A stretch of DNA of 64,000 nucleotides, taken from the NCBI GenBank assembly GCA_023974075.1, contig CM043801.1, positions 22,065,236-22,129,235 of the forward strand, read 5' to 3'. Under the pieces are notes generated by a model. That model made no database searches and was not told the origin of the DNA. It was given only the letters and a program-made list of their open reading frames with translations. This document shows, piece after piece, positions 1 to 19,160 of this stretch. The position numbers and the translations under genes were made by a program. The first letter of the stretch is position 1. Every line of letters begins with the position of its first letter. This DNA is from Chaenocephalus aceratus (Eukaryota; Chordata; Actinopteri; Perciformes; Channichthyidae).

Positions 1-1955
1 ATATTTTATGTGTTGTATTGAAGTTTGGAACAATGCTTCATGAACGATACTATTGATTACAATATGGTGTGGACAGGTAAATAGCTCTAAAACATCAATG
101 AATAAACCTCATTCATGCCCAACAAATTGAATGTGTTGGAATAAGACAGAAAAGTAAGTTTGTCTCAGTTTTAGGCCGTAAATGAACAGTGACTTTATTG
201 TACCCATGCAGTAACGTATGTATTGTAAATAGCATTATATTTCCACTGCACAATGTAACAACGGTGAGTGGAGGTTCAATTCATGTGGTTTAAGATGTAC
301 CGTAGTGTGTTTGTCAATGGGTTTACTAGCAAAATGGTCTTTTGGGAGACATGAAGCGGGAAAAGAGGAGAGAAACTCAAAATGTAAAGCAAGCAACTGA
401 ACGTAGTACATCAAATCTGGTACCCTTTATTTCTGTTACACTTTGGTGAGGAGAAAATGACACCAAATACGGCGACAGACAGTTAAACATTTTCACTGCC
501 GGGTTGAATATATCTATTTGAATTTGCGGAGGTACAAGACATGCAGTGTTTCTTAAAGTGTACAAAATATGAGTCCTAACATCATGAAATGACTCATGCA
601 GTCCTTTTGATATGAATGTTTCAGTGTTTTTTTAACTGTTATGCAGTTGTAGTTTAGTAAGGTACACAACAAATCCCTTCATTGTCGCATTTCACATACA
701 GTCACATGCAGAGACGCACACAACCACACACACATGCACATGCACGCACATACACCACACACAGTGTTAATATCATAACAACACCAGCAGTTTTTGGATT
801 AATACAGTTAGGTATTGCTCACTGTTGTTGGTTATTCTGCTTTTTTAGCAGGACCTAGTAGCCTATATTGGTACCTTTGGTAACTATGGTATTTTATGAA
901 TTGCAGTAAAGGGACATTGTACGTTTGGTTATGACATATTTGTTGTATGATAGCTGTATCTATAAATATATCCAATGTTAAATCGATGAATTTTATATAA
1001 AACCCCTGAATAAAACATGCAGAGGAGCCTGCCACAAAGCCTTGTATTTGATGTCACTTGAGCATGTTGTCGGTATTATTAATTAAATCCAGTTTAATTC
1101 AATTAATGTCATTTTAATACAATTAATTTAAAGCAAGTTTAGTTAAATGTAATTCTATTAAATGTCTTGACTGTACAAATAACTGGACATAAAGGGGCCT
1201 GTTTTTACTATTTACCATTTGCACTTGTGATTGCATTACCTAATTGTTAAATTCCTATCGGGCATCATTGGCATTGCATACCTTGCAGCTGTTTCATATC
1301 TTTAGAAAGTGCATAGTTAAACCACAACCTCCTCTCGAAACTCCCCCAATGGAGGCTGGAATCCTCACTTCCTCTCAACAAGTGACAACTTCCTGCTGAG
1401 GTTAACGTGGCTGCTCCGTGACCTGCAGGATATCCTGCCATTGTGAAAGTGGTTTTGACAGCCTATGCTGCACTCGTTTGCATGCTGTTGTGTCTGTCCA
1501 CATTATGAAACAGCTCAAGACTCACATTCCCTGAAAGTTATTTCACTTAAGCAGTCGAAAAAGTTAGGTTCACCAACCTGCGGCCATTAAAAAAGGTATT
1601 AGCTTTTGTAGCTCTGCCACATAATTTCTACTTTTCTGAAGTCTTCTTCCCTACATTCCATAACTCCACACGGCAGACTTTGCTACCCACCGCAACAGCT
1701 TCAGCTCTTAGACATTTAGAAGACACTACATTTGCTTCCAGAGAGCATCAGGACCACATCCAGGTGTTTGGGGACCCCTCCTGCGCTCTGCTCTGGCACT
1801 GCCGGGATGCCTCTGAGGGGCCCTCTGGGTTAATGCCTTGCCAAACATTTACCTGCTTCAATTTCCTGACTCTCCAGAAAACACACAGGCTCACAAAAAA
1901 GAGAGGAATACAGGGAGTGTAAATGAGGGATTGGAAAGCAAAGGGATGAGAGGAG

Positions 1956-1957
<2 letters not shown>
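1..1957. other. Intergenic, no gene seen
   Basis: AT-rich single-copy-looking sequence. Open frames here are short and resemble no known family. A short CA-rich patch lies near 710-765. I see no splice-framed exon, RNA gene or transposon terminus. Confidence 0.6.
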
Positions 1958-2012
<55 letters not shown>

Positions 2013-2060
2013 CAGGTTGTGTAAGTGTCTATGTGCTTGCTCGGCATAGATCTCTGTGTA

Positions 2061-2127
<67 letters not shown>

Positions 2128-2158
2128 TGGTGTGTGTGGTGTGTGTGTGTGTGTGTGA
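1958..2158. repeat. TG microsatellites (two tracts)
   Basis: Two long TG dinucleotide tracts (about 1958-2010 and 2063-2158) are separated by about 50 bp. The second is broken by three GTGTGTGG interruptions. Cys/Val or His/Thr open frames across them are artefacts of the repeat. Confidence 0.95.
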
Positions 2159-2390
2159 GAGGGAGCAGGCGTGTGTATGTTTATCAGCTCAGTGCAGATG
2201 GGTGGCAGAGTGGGCTCTTGCAGCCAAATGATCAGTATGCTAATGAGTTTTCTCTGTGTGCTGCAGGAACATATACTGTCTTTCTCACAGTGGGGAAGCC
2301 AGCCTGCTGGAGCAGATTAAACTGCACTCACACCGCCAAGGTATTTATTTATATTTTTCACACAGAGTAGTAGAAAAAGACATAAATGCA

Positions 2391-2540
2391 ACACACACAC
2401 ACACACACACACACAGATAGGCCTATAAACAAACAAGCAAAATGACATTTTAACGCGCACACACACACAGACACACACAGACACACACAATCATATAAGC
2501 ATACAAGTACGCACACAAACACCAACACACACACACACAC

Positions 2541-2586
<46 letters not shown>

Positions 2587-2594
2587 ACACACAC
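2391..2594. repeat. CA microsatellite cluster
   Basis: Interrupted CA tracts (about 2391-2415, 2456-2490 and 2520-2594) with imperfect units between them. This is typical teleost microsatellite sequence. Confidence 0.9.
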
Positions 2595-4256
2595 TAACAA
2601 CATCATAAATATGGTGGAAATTGGAGGTAAATGTATGGAGATGCCATTCTAGCCTTTCCTTTTAACGAGTTTGAATGTTATGTTTCTGTTCCGTAGCCTT
2701 CATTAATTATTACATATTTTCATAAATTAAGGCCCAATCCCAAACCACGCCCTACACCCTACCCCTACACAGTCACTACCCCTCCGTTTGAGCGTTCGCG
2801 CACAGGGTCCGCCACAGTGCTGTTCCAAACCAACGAGTGTGGAGCGGTGTGGAGGGGGAGTGGGTTATCAAGCCATCAAACAGCGAGGCTGCATCGGTGC
2901 TGACTGGAGACCGGTCTCTACCATGGATGTATAATGGTCTCTACCTGACCGGTCTCAACGCTGTGGTGTCCGTCAGGAAACACGCTGTTTACAAGTAGTT
3001 CCAGGCCAGCAAACATCCACTGATAAATTGCGATGTTAACAACCTCATGTGATAACCTCATGTTTTTAAACTTAGGATCGTTTAGTCTAGAAAAAGGTAA
3101 ATGCGTGCATTTTATTATAAAGTTGTGTATATTTAAAGACTGTTGCACAAACTAAGAAGCTTATAAAAATCAGGTTTAAAACTAAAAGAGCGTTACAAAA
3201 TAATACAAAAAAACACAATTAAAGATGTTTGGAGTTTTATTTTTTAGTTATTAATTTAAAATTGTTGTCTAAGAGATGCTGATTTGAAACCGTTGTTACA
3301 TATGTTACGACATTTCCTGTTTCTGCCGGAGAGAGGCGAGTTTGTCCCAAAGCTTGCCGCTGTGTTTACTCCCTCCATCCAGGGGCGGATCTAGAAACAT
3401 ATTCATGGGGTGGCAAGAGGGTGGCAGGAGATTTTGAGGGGTGGCATCCCCTGGCAGAAGTATATGCTGATTTAATCGCAGTCATATCAATCTATCTTAA
3501 CTTGGAAAGCCACACTATTTATATTTGAACTCAATTACATCTGGATACATTATTGTGGCATATCAGTAAAGCCTTAAATATAAATAAAAGGTGGCAGACA
3601 TAATTTAATGAATTTTAACTGAACAATAACTGAATGAGTTTGTTTCACACTTAGACCAGCAGGGGTACCACATGCACAGACTGTTGCAATAAGTACATGA
3701 ATTAACTGTCTCATCGATGTTTGTCTGAATGAATATGATATTAACAATCATATTATTCCTATCAGCTGTCAATCACTGTTATGATTCACATATTCATTTA
3801 TTATTGAATAAAACTATATTTTTGGGGAGTTAATGATGAATGTTCCCCAAGATGCTTGCTCACCCTCCTTCATATTTGAAAGACAAATTACTATCATATA
3901 TCAACATTCAAAAGAATCAAAAGAACAGTTCAGCGCCCCACGACTTTACTGCAAACAGTTACAACCTGGACTTTACATCAGAAAAAACAAACATTAAAGA
4001 AGTGACTAACTGCATCAATTAGGGTTAAAAAACGTGTATACAGCTAAAACATATACATCGCTGCAGTTATTATCTAGTGGAAAAACCTTACCTACTGGCC
4101 TAGTTAAATCAAAGTGGTTACTTTTTTTTGGCTGGGCAGTGTAGTTTTACACACCGCCTTATTTTACTTTATCAGCATTTAAAACTGTTTTTTGGGGGCA
4201 GACCTTAGGGGAAGACCCCCACAAAGAAAACATATGTATACACACATACAAGGTCA

Positions 4257-4445
4257 TCATCTTAACAGTTGTTTATGCTCATCTGTGAGAAGAGCATCAA
4301 GTTGGCATGCCACAGCTGAATGTGGTGACCATTTTGAGGCAAAACACCTCACAAACTTATTAAGATCCAAAGCTTTAGTGCGTTTTGATTCAATGCTGAG
4401 TACAGCCAAACTTAACAATCTCTTCTCTGTCATTGTAGACCGCAA
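4257..4445 (-). pseudogene. hAT transposase C-terminal remnant
   Basis: A 62-residue frame contains STMTEKRLLSLAVLSIES followed by a segment with FVRCFASK. This pattern (R-x-TM-x-x-x-RL-x-x-L-x-x-L-x-IE) is what I know from the hATC dimerisation tail of fish hAT transposases. No upstream catalytic region remains in frame, and the nested 4576-5006 insertion lies just upstream on this strand. It is a fossil piece, not a gene. Confidence 0.6.
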
Positions 4446-4575
4446 ATACCTAATTCCTTCCGTCTACTTGGGTCTGAATCAGACTGTCCGAATGCTTCTC
4501 GTTTTGCACCGTCCTGTTCAAATAAAATCGCCGCCAATCATATTTCCACACTCGCGCCAGGGCCGGGGGGAGGGG

Positions 4576-5006
4576 CATACTTGCCAACACTCCCGATTTT
4601 CGCGGGAGACTCCCGATTTCATTGCCCTCTCCCAGTTTCCTCCCGGGGTCATATTTCTCCCGCATTTCTCCCGATTTCTGACCAAATCAGATTTACTCAG
4701 GACTGTTTCCACTTGGACTTTAATACAGCTACACCATTATTTGGTTTCCATGGTAGCGCGTCTCTTTAGTAACTGACAGTCTGAGAGGGTGAGGAAGATA
4801 GTCACAGTAAACTGAACAAGAATCGATAACTCTACCCTCTGCTCACTCCTTTCCATGCTACAGGCCGCAAGACAGTGCACTAACAACTACAATAAGCATG
4901 TTAATGTTAATCTAATACAGCTCCGGCGATCCACTAGCACCCCCCCCCCCCCAGCGGTGGTTTTGAAATGCTCCCGATTTCTGAGGTCTCAAGGTTGGCA
5001 AGTATG
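4576..5006. mobile_element. Nested hAT-type MITE, third level
   Basis: The left end CATACTTGCCAAC and right end GTTGGCAAGTATG are inverted. The flanking 8 bp GGGAGGGG are identical on both sides (4568-4575 and 5007-5014). At 431 bp with no coding capacity it is a non-autonomous hAT-type element. The subterminal regions share repeated CTCCCGATTTC motifs. It sits inside the 3380-5151 hAT and is therefore younger than it. Confidence 0.88.
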
Positions 5007-5269
5007 GGGAGGGGTTACAAGACTTGCGTCTTGTGCTGCATTCACTTGCACTAGGACATTAGGGATTTTCTCTCATAAATGTCCGATGAGCCGCAACTTT
5101 TATTTCAAAACAGAGCTGCCAACCCATGCCACCCCGGTAGATCCGCCCCTGCCTCCATCTGACAGGAGGGAGCCTCATTGAGCTGAGAGTGTCACTCCAC
5201 GGAGTTCACTCCGTCACGGAGGGGTAGTGTGTAGGGGTAGGGTATAGGGCGTGGTTTGGGATTGGGCCT

Positions 5270-7347
5270 ACGTAATGGTTTTGACTTTTTCTCAAGTTTT
5301 TTTCCCCAATAAATAAAGTGTATACAGTTGACATGACTCATTAGAAAAATAAAATCATCATACAGTAGTCATTCTAAATGATGAAACCAGTTTGTAATCA
5401 ATCAAAGCAGTACAAAATGGTTAAGATTAAGTTGTTATCCCGTACAATATTCCCATATTCATCGTGTTCATAATCTTGTTTGGTTTATATTCTTTTACTC
5501 AAGTCCAACACACTGTAATTGGAAGAAAAAAAGTGTCACAGTTTTGTTATCTATTCCTTCTTAAAAGACACACATGAATAGAAATACAGGCTATTTTTGA
5601 TTATGGATATTTGAACTTAACTATAATATTCTTCCCCGCTTTTCCATTATGTTACAATATTCCTTATTACAGTAAATCTGATACTGGGAACAATATTGGT
5701 GAAGTGTACACGTATTCTCCAAACAAATTGGAGTCTTAGGTAGATTTATATTTTTAAAAGAATAAGACATGCATATCTGCTTAAAATTCTATACTGTATT
5801 TGCATTTTTAAATGATGTGGATTTAGGCCCAGTTTATTGCTGTATTGCACAATCAATGTGTGAGAGCGATGAAGAAGATATTTAGTGAATATATAATTGA
5901 TTTTGGTAGAAAAATCACTTAAATGCACATCAAAGGTCGTAATCAAATATTATGATAAAGATATATATATATTCAACATGAACACATTTCAATCTAATAA
6001 GGTCAAACCCTGTAAGGTGTATATTTGTTGTGATAGTTCTTATCTAATAACTGCATTTTTCTAATTAAGGCTGGTTTTTGTGTGTGAAATTGTAATAATT
6101 AAAACAATACACAACTAAATATATATTTGACCTAAGTAATGCAGTCTCCCTACTGTCTTTTTAACATCTACATCACAACACACAAGTGTCTCAGTTCCCC
6201 CCAGAGAAATAAACCACGAAATGCAATGTATCTTCCAGATGGATTGCTGTTGTTGAAAGGAAAAGGAGTCATGATCATTTTTAATCTGGAAAGAGGTCCT
6301 GACTGTCTAATGAGATATAGCATTTGTAAAAGTCAAAGCTATTTTTCATTGTACAGTGGCTACACTAGAGAATAATTTATAGTGCATTCATCTTTCTGCT
6401 GCAGAGGGTTATCCCCGTGATCGTTGCTAAGGCAGCTAATCTGTCATTGTGAGTGTATCATTGAGGCATTTTTCTTTTTTTTACCTATATCCGCTTCTGG
6501 GCGATGCTATTATAAATCCATATAAGTATTTTGTGTTCACCTTCACCCCTGCCTTCAATATTTGCTGATAATTAGGGAAACAAGTGTTTCACTCTTTCTG
6601 TACCGTTTTGCCCCATAGGCCTAATGAATCCCCATATTCACATAACAAACTATTGGTTAAATTCAACAGAAACAGAGCTGTGGTGAAAGAAAAGATGCTG
6701 CAAGAATATTTGTTACCATGCTGTGTGAGTGCCATCCACGTTAAAGTATTTATCTCCTTTTGTTTTCCAGTCAACAAAACATAAATAGCTATTTTTTTGT
6801 AAATTTCAAATTTTGTGGGACATCCTTTTTTTCCTTCATTGTCTGCCACCTTTTCATTACTTTCTTTGCATTTAACAAATCTCTCCAATACCTCTTCACA
6901 GAACTTGGACACCTTACACCCTCTAGTGGAAATCAAATGCAATTATGGATAATTTTCTTCAATTGTTCTCAAATTTGTATTTGCCTCACTGACACAGAGC
7001 TTATCTATTATAATTGCAATGACTAATGGCTTATAAATTAGCTTCCAATTCTGGCTCTAAATAAATAAAACTCAAGGGTCATCCATTTCAAGTATAGTCA
7101 TTTTTAATGCATTGTTTCAAAGAACGGAAGTGTTGCATAAAGCAGTCTAATCAAGCCTCATCCATCTCTAAATATAGCAAGGCAAGCAAAGCATTTATTG
7201 TGATTAGTACGAGGGTGTCGAGCAAAATCAGAAGCAGCGGCATTTAGCTGAATCACATACATTTGACAAAGCAGTGCAATAGGTTGAAGGTTGTGCAGAA
7301 TCTACAAGCAGTTTCAACTAGGGCTCATTCAAGGTCATAGACGGCAG
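5270..7347. other. Intergenic, no gene seen
   Basis: AT-rich sequence between the nested transposons and the 3' end of the otolin-like gene. The part nearest 7347 probably includes that gene's 3' UTR. Open frames at 6139-6375 and 6589-6942 lack family resemblance and splice context. Confidence 0.5.
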
Positions 7348-9423
7348 TCACAGGTTTTCATTATCAGTGGGTTTGTTTTTTGAGTCTGGGTAAAGCAGGA
7401 AGCCAGAGAAAGTGCTGTCATCCTCGTTGCTGGAGTAAACTCCGTTCCAGTCTCTCAGAGTCTCCAGCCACACCTGGTCGCCTTTGTTCAGCTGCATCAG
7501 AGCCAGGTTGGACGCCTGATCGATGTCCTGGCCGTACAGAGAGTCCCGAGTCCGCAGCTTCCGTATCCCATTGATCACTAGGGCAGCACGCACAGGCCTG
7601 TTGCGCACGGTGATGTGGTAACTGAATAAGTAGACCCCTGGATAGGTGGCGTTGAACTTGTTGATATTCGGGTCCCAGTGCCCCTCCCCATTGTAAAACA
7701 CCTTATCAAACTTCACAGGCAGGCCGGGCGGAGGGAAGGACCTGCTGGGGAACAAGCCCACACTGAAGGCCGAGCGGATCAGCTCTGCACTCTTACCTGG
7801 AGCACCTTTAGGGCCCCGAGATCCACGCACACCTTTAACTCCCCTCTCCCCCCTCTGCCCTGCCATGCCCCTCCCTCCTGGAGGCCCTGGGTGCCCTCTG
7901 GCACCTGTATCCCCCTTCCCTCCCGGAGGCCCTGGTTCCCCTCTCTCCCCCTTTACACCATCAGTTCCATTCACTCCTGGGGGGCCCATCTCACCTCTCA
8001 TTCCAGGGGGCCCAGGCTCCCCTATATCACCAGGTAAACACTCGGGTGTAAGTCCTTGTTCACCTTTCTGACCCTTTGTCCCAGAGGGTCCGGGGGGACC
8101 TGCAGGCCCCTCTCGCCCAGCGCTGCCCTTGGTCCCATTCAGGCCGGGCTCTCCCCTTTCTCCAGGGTCCCCTTTCAGACCGATGAAGCCACGTTCACCT
8201 TTCTCTCCTCTGGGGCCAGAATCACCTATAGTGTGTACAGAGGTAACATGCAAATAGGAAGACATGATTCGAACAATCTCATAATTTAACATTTGCATAC
8301 CTTTAAAGGGGGCATGTATATACATTTTAATCTAATCTGATTAATTATGGCACAAAAATATATGATTTAAAACAGCGGTTTTCAAAGTCTGATACTGTTG
8401 GCTTCCCCTCAGACGCATTTTTTCTTTTGACATTGTCTTTAAACTAATGCCATATTTTTTCCATTCACTAGTCTACTGCTAATAATGATTTAGAGCCCTA
8501 AAGGCAAGTCTCCCCCCTTTGAAAATCTATAATCTATTATTTATACAAGTTTTACTAATACAGACCTCTCTCTCTTGGTTTTTCCGAGGTCCCAGGGGCA
8601 CCAGGAAGACCCATCGGACCTTGATCACCTTTTTCACCTGTGGTAGGTTTGATAAATAAAGCGTAGAAAATGATATCCACAGAGTACTTAAACAGGCCAG
8701 GGTTTTGCAGAAAAGGAGAGAGGGATAGATAGATAGAAATGGAGAGACATTCAAAATCTCTCCTGCTGTTAAACCCCGTTATACCTATGTCACCATTGAG
8801 TCCGTTGGCTCCAGGAAGACCTGCCAGTCCTGGGGGCCCTCTGGTCCCGGTTTCTCCACTCTCTCCTGGTAACCCTGGGAGGGAAACAAAGATAAGAGCA
8901 TAAACAGGAAAACATTTGACCTCCAAAAGGTAACTTAACTAACCTGAAAATAACAATCAAACTTACCTACAGGGCCCTTCTCTCCTTGCGGTCCCGGTGG
9001 CCCTGTTTCACCTATGGGCCCTGCGGGGCCTCGCTCTGGTGGACAGCACTCACAGACGTTGAAGAAGCATTCATTGTAATCAAGGGTATAGTTTCCAAGG
9101 GCGTTCCCGGGGGGTGCTATGGCGTCGGTGTGGAACTCAGTGGAGAATGTGTCGCTGGAGAAGGTGGTGCTGTCTGTGGGGGACACGGAGTAAGAGTCCA
9201 TTGTCACCTCAGTTGTCTCATCGTTGTGTGCGCTGCTGGAAGGAGACGGGGTTGTGGTGGTGGTCCTTCTGAATCGTCCACCTCCACCACCTCCGCTCCC
9301 AGCTCGAGGGGGCTTCCTGGTGGTCTGAGGTTTAGGCCGGCGTGTGGTTCTGGTACTGAAGGTCATCCCGGCCATCAGTACCACAAGGAGAGTGGTCAGG
9401 AATACGAGGCGACCAGAAAACAT
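7348..9423 (-). CDS. otol1: Otolin-1-like inner-ear collagen with C1q domain
   Basis: Four coding exons on the minus strand: 9423-8967, 8874-8785, 8637-8566 and 8225-7348, all with GT/AG borders and phase-1 junctions (1497 nt, 498 aa). The start MFSGRLVF begins a hydrophobic signal segment (residues 1-23). A basic Ser/Thr/Pro-rich stretch follows, then a Cys cluster ([11 protein letters not shown], around residue 115), then Gly-X-Y collagen repeats to about residue 355 with one break (TPECLPGD). The last ~135 residues are a C1q trimerisation domain ending near TFSGFLLYP. Exons 2 and 3 are 90 and 72 nt, whole numbers of Gly-X-Y triplets. Otolin-1 is the secreted scaffold collagen of otoliths. 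The choice over other C1q/TNF-related proteins rests on this architecture, a length near human OTOL1 and the ppm1l/arl14 neighbourhood. Confidence 0.82.
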
Positions 9424-10716
9424 ACTGACAACTGTAGTAATCTGTAAGGAAATGGGTGGAGATTTGAAGAATATAGACACAACTGCATTTCTTCCTATAG
9501 CACTAGTGTGTTTGCGATGTATAATAAAGCAACAAATGCATCTTACCTTCTGATGTAAATGGTGTTGACTTTTCACTCCATCCCCTCCAACTTCTGATTG
9601 GTGTAGGCTGCCTCTTTCCTTATATTGCCCCAGTAGCCCAGAGAGAGAACAAGGGACAGCACATGGGGGGTTATTAGGAGGTAGGTGGGCTGGTAAGAAC
9701 AGATTACATGACTCCTGAGGGATGTGAAATAAAGCAGGTTTTATACAAGGCAAGACTTTATTCTTTGTGATATGGGATATGAATCCAGGGACCATGAGCA
9801 CACACAATGCTAAAGTGTTGTTCACACACATGCTTGCTTTGTACACAAACAGCATGTTACACACAAAGATGCACATTTGCTGAACACGTGTACATAAGCA
9901 TACAGGATAGACACACAAACTCACACATTGTTGGTAATGAATAGTAAATCATATGAGAGTTGCCGGGTGCAACACCTTGCAGTGATCACACCATTTGGCA
10001 GCACCTCAAAGCAGAACATTGATCACCATACACCCAGAGGGAGAGGGATCAATGTCCCAAAACAGGCGGCGTGGCAACATTGATCTAACCGTTCACTTCC
10101 TTGATCAAACCAACCCAAAGAGCCCAGTAAACCTAGTAAACCTCATGGAAACCTGGCCCCACTGAACTAAGCTTTACATGTCTCCGAAAGGGTGTAGGAT
10201 TTAGTTTCAAACCAGTGAAATTAACTCTGAATGATTTAGTTGCGTAGGCTCCACACAAGATGACATGATACAGAATGTGGCAAAAATAATAGATTATCAA
10301 CTCAACAGAACAAAAGGGCAGACAAGGTCACTACAGAGGAAATATATCCTGACATATTAAGTTCGTACATTGCTTTATAATGACACCTTTTAATATGTTA
10401 ACTAAACTAAAACTATACATAGGTTTAATCATCTTAGTATCCTCCTCAAGTCTGTAATTGCTTTTGAAAAAATCACATCATTCAAATTGTTAACCTCATA
10501 TTGGCTCCCATTGCTCTAACAAGAGTATGATTGTTACACCCTTATTTAAAATCGAATATATATGATACAGGATTATTTTCAGGTTATCCTACAAAAATCT
10601 TGACAAACACCATGTTCACAATTGACACATTTACATGAATTGTTATATTGAATGTTGCACATTTCAAAACAGAAAAAAATACGTTTTCATCTATAAGGCT
10701 TGGTTAAAATCGTTAA

Positions 10717-10719
<3 letters not shown>
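9424..10719. other. Upstream of otolin-like gene, intergenic
   Basis: This stretch probably holds the 5' UTR and promoter of the minus-strand otolin-like gene. A splice-acceptor-like site just upstream of its ATG suggests a noncoding first exon, possibly around 9545-9650. The frame running back to 9924 is an extension without coding character. Otherwise I see nothing. Confidence 0.4.

Positions 10720-10781
<62 letters not shown>
10720..10781. repeat. TG microsatellite
   Basis: Uninterrupted TG dinucleotide tract of about 60 bp. Confidence 0.95.
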
Positions 10782-10782
<1 letters not shown>

Positions 10783-11906
10783 TGACTTGCTTGGTCCTGG
10801 TTGTTGATAGGACTGTCAGAGGTGTATCACTCCAAAAGGTCACTAGGGGGCGATGTTGAGTCAATGTAATGACTACTGAAACAACATCTGAACAAAGGCC
10901 TAATTTCACACACTTATTATTGCATTATGTCATTTACGTGTATTTAATTGTTGTTTTACACGTATTTTAGCTACTTTAGATATGTGAATTTATATGTCTA
11001 TACGTGGTTTCTATTTTATTTTAGGCCTAGTTAATATTGCATTGATTCATGTCCAGTTGCTCATAACAAGTTAGCAGGGGCATGCAATGTTCCGGGGTGA
11101 ATGGGAGATAATATGGAGTGTGGAAATGTATGTAGATGAATACAATATGATGTTGTACTACATGACATCATGATTTCATTCCGCAGTTTGTCCATTGTAT
11201 GAGCTTGCAGCTGCGCACTCCTGTCAACACCGACTGCACAAGAATGAGCCGTCATGTTGGTCACCAGTATCTTTACCACGGTCACCGAAATCCACTTCCG
11301 CTATATACTTTCAAAATAAAGCCCTGACTTTAAAAAAACGCCCCTTGTCCACCCGAGTGAGCTTCTATAAATGCTTTCATTTTATTAAGACAAGCACAGT
11401 CGACTTCCGGGTTATCCTTACTCACCCTTTGTGGCTTGACACATTGCAAGCATGGAGGTGTGTGTGTGAGAAACATCTAATGTTGATACGGACATTGAGC
11501 AGACACATATCCGAAAGGGAAAACGGGGTTTACGGTGGAAAAGAAGCACGTCGACTGACTCTCGCGCCCCGGTGACTCCCATGTCTATTTTCGGGGTGAG
11601 TCTCACCCAAAATATCCGTAATCCTACAATGGGCTGTGGGGCATTACTCGGAAAATCCACAAGCAGCTGTTTAGGTAGCCGAAGATAGGACCAAGACATC
11701 GGACCGAGACAACGGTGGCCTGTCCGCTTTTGTCCTGCGCTGCTCGGCCCGGTGTCTGACAGGCCTCCGAGGAGTTCTTTAAATGTTTAAATCCAGTCTT
11801 CGTCAGATATCGTGGCAGTGAATCGATTTCTTCACAGTCCCTCTGAGCGGATGGAGTGAATTGTGCAAAAAGGGGAGAGAGACAGACCGCAGTTTGGTTG
11901 CGTGTG

Positions 11907-19160
<7,254 letters not shown>

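Larger units (their letters stand above)
3380..5151 (-). mobile_element. hAT-superfamily transposon inserted in the outer element
   Basis: The termini are CAGGGGCGGATCTAG on the left and its near-perfect reverse complement on the right. Both sides are flanked by the identical 8-bp duplication CCTCCATC (3372-3379 and 5152-5159), the hallmark of hAT insertion. A minus-strand frame at 4257-4445 resembles the C-terminal dimerisation region of hAT transposases, so this is a decayed autonomous element about 1.77 kb long. It is itself interrupted by another insertion at 4576-5006. Confidence 0.9.
2730..5269. mobile_element. Outer DNA transposon with terminal inverted repeats, host of nested insertions
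   Basis: The left end reads GGCCCAATCCCAAACCACGC from 2731 and the reverse complement ends at 5268, so the termini are inverted repeats of at least 25 bp, followed by looser similarity (ACCCCTAC/GTAGGGGT). A second, shorter copy with the same ends lies at 21660-22320. No transposase frame is visible outside the nested insertion, so this copy is non-autonomous. The target duplication is unclear (TAA-like bases on both sides), so I do not assign a superfamily. Most of its length is a later hAT insertion at 3380-5151. Confidence 0.8.

Noticed and set aside
1748..2606. Open frames of Cys/Val and His/Thr through TG/CA tracts (also at 10.7, 12.9-13.5, 25.3-25.9, 38.7 and 45.7 kb)
   Set aside because: They are translation of dinucleotide repeats, without other coding signal.
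4192..4776. 194-aa plus-strand ORF
   Set aside because: It crosses the boundary of the nested MITE at 4576 and lies opposite the recognisable hAT transposase remnant.
6589..6942. 117-aa minus-strand ORF
   Set aside because: AT-rich, Lys/Ser-rich frame without family motifs or splice context.
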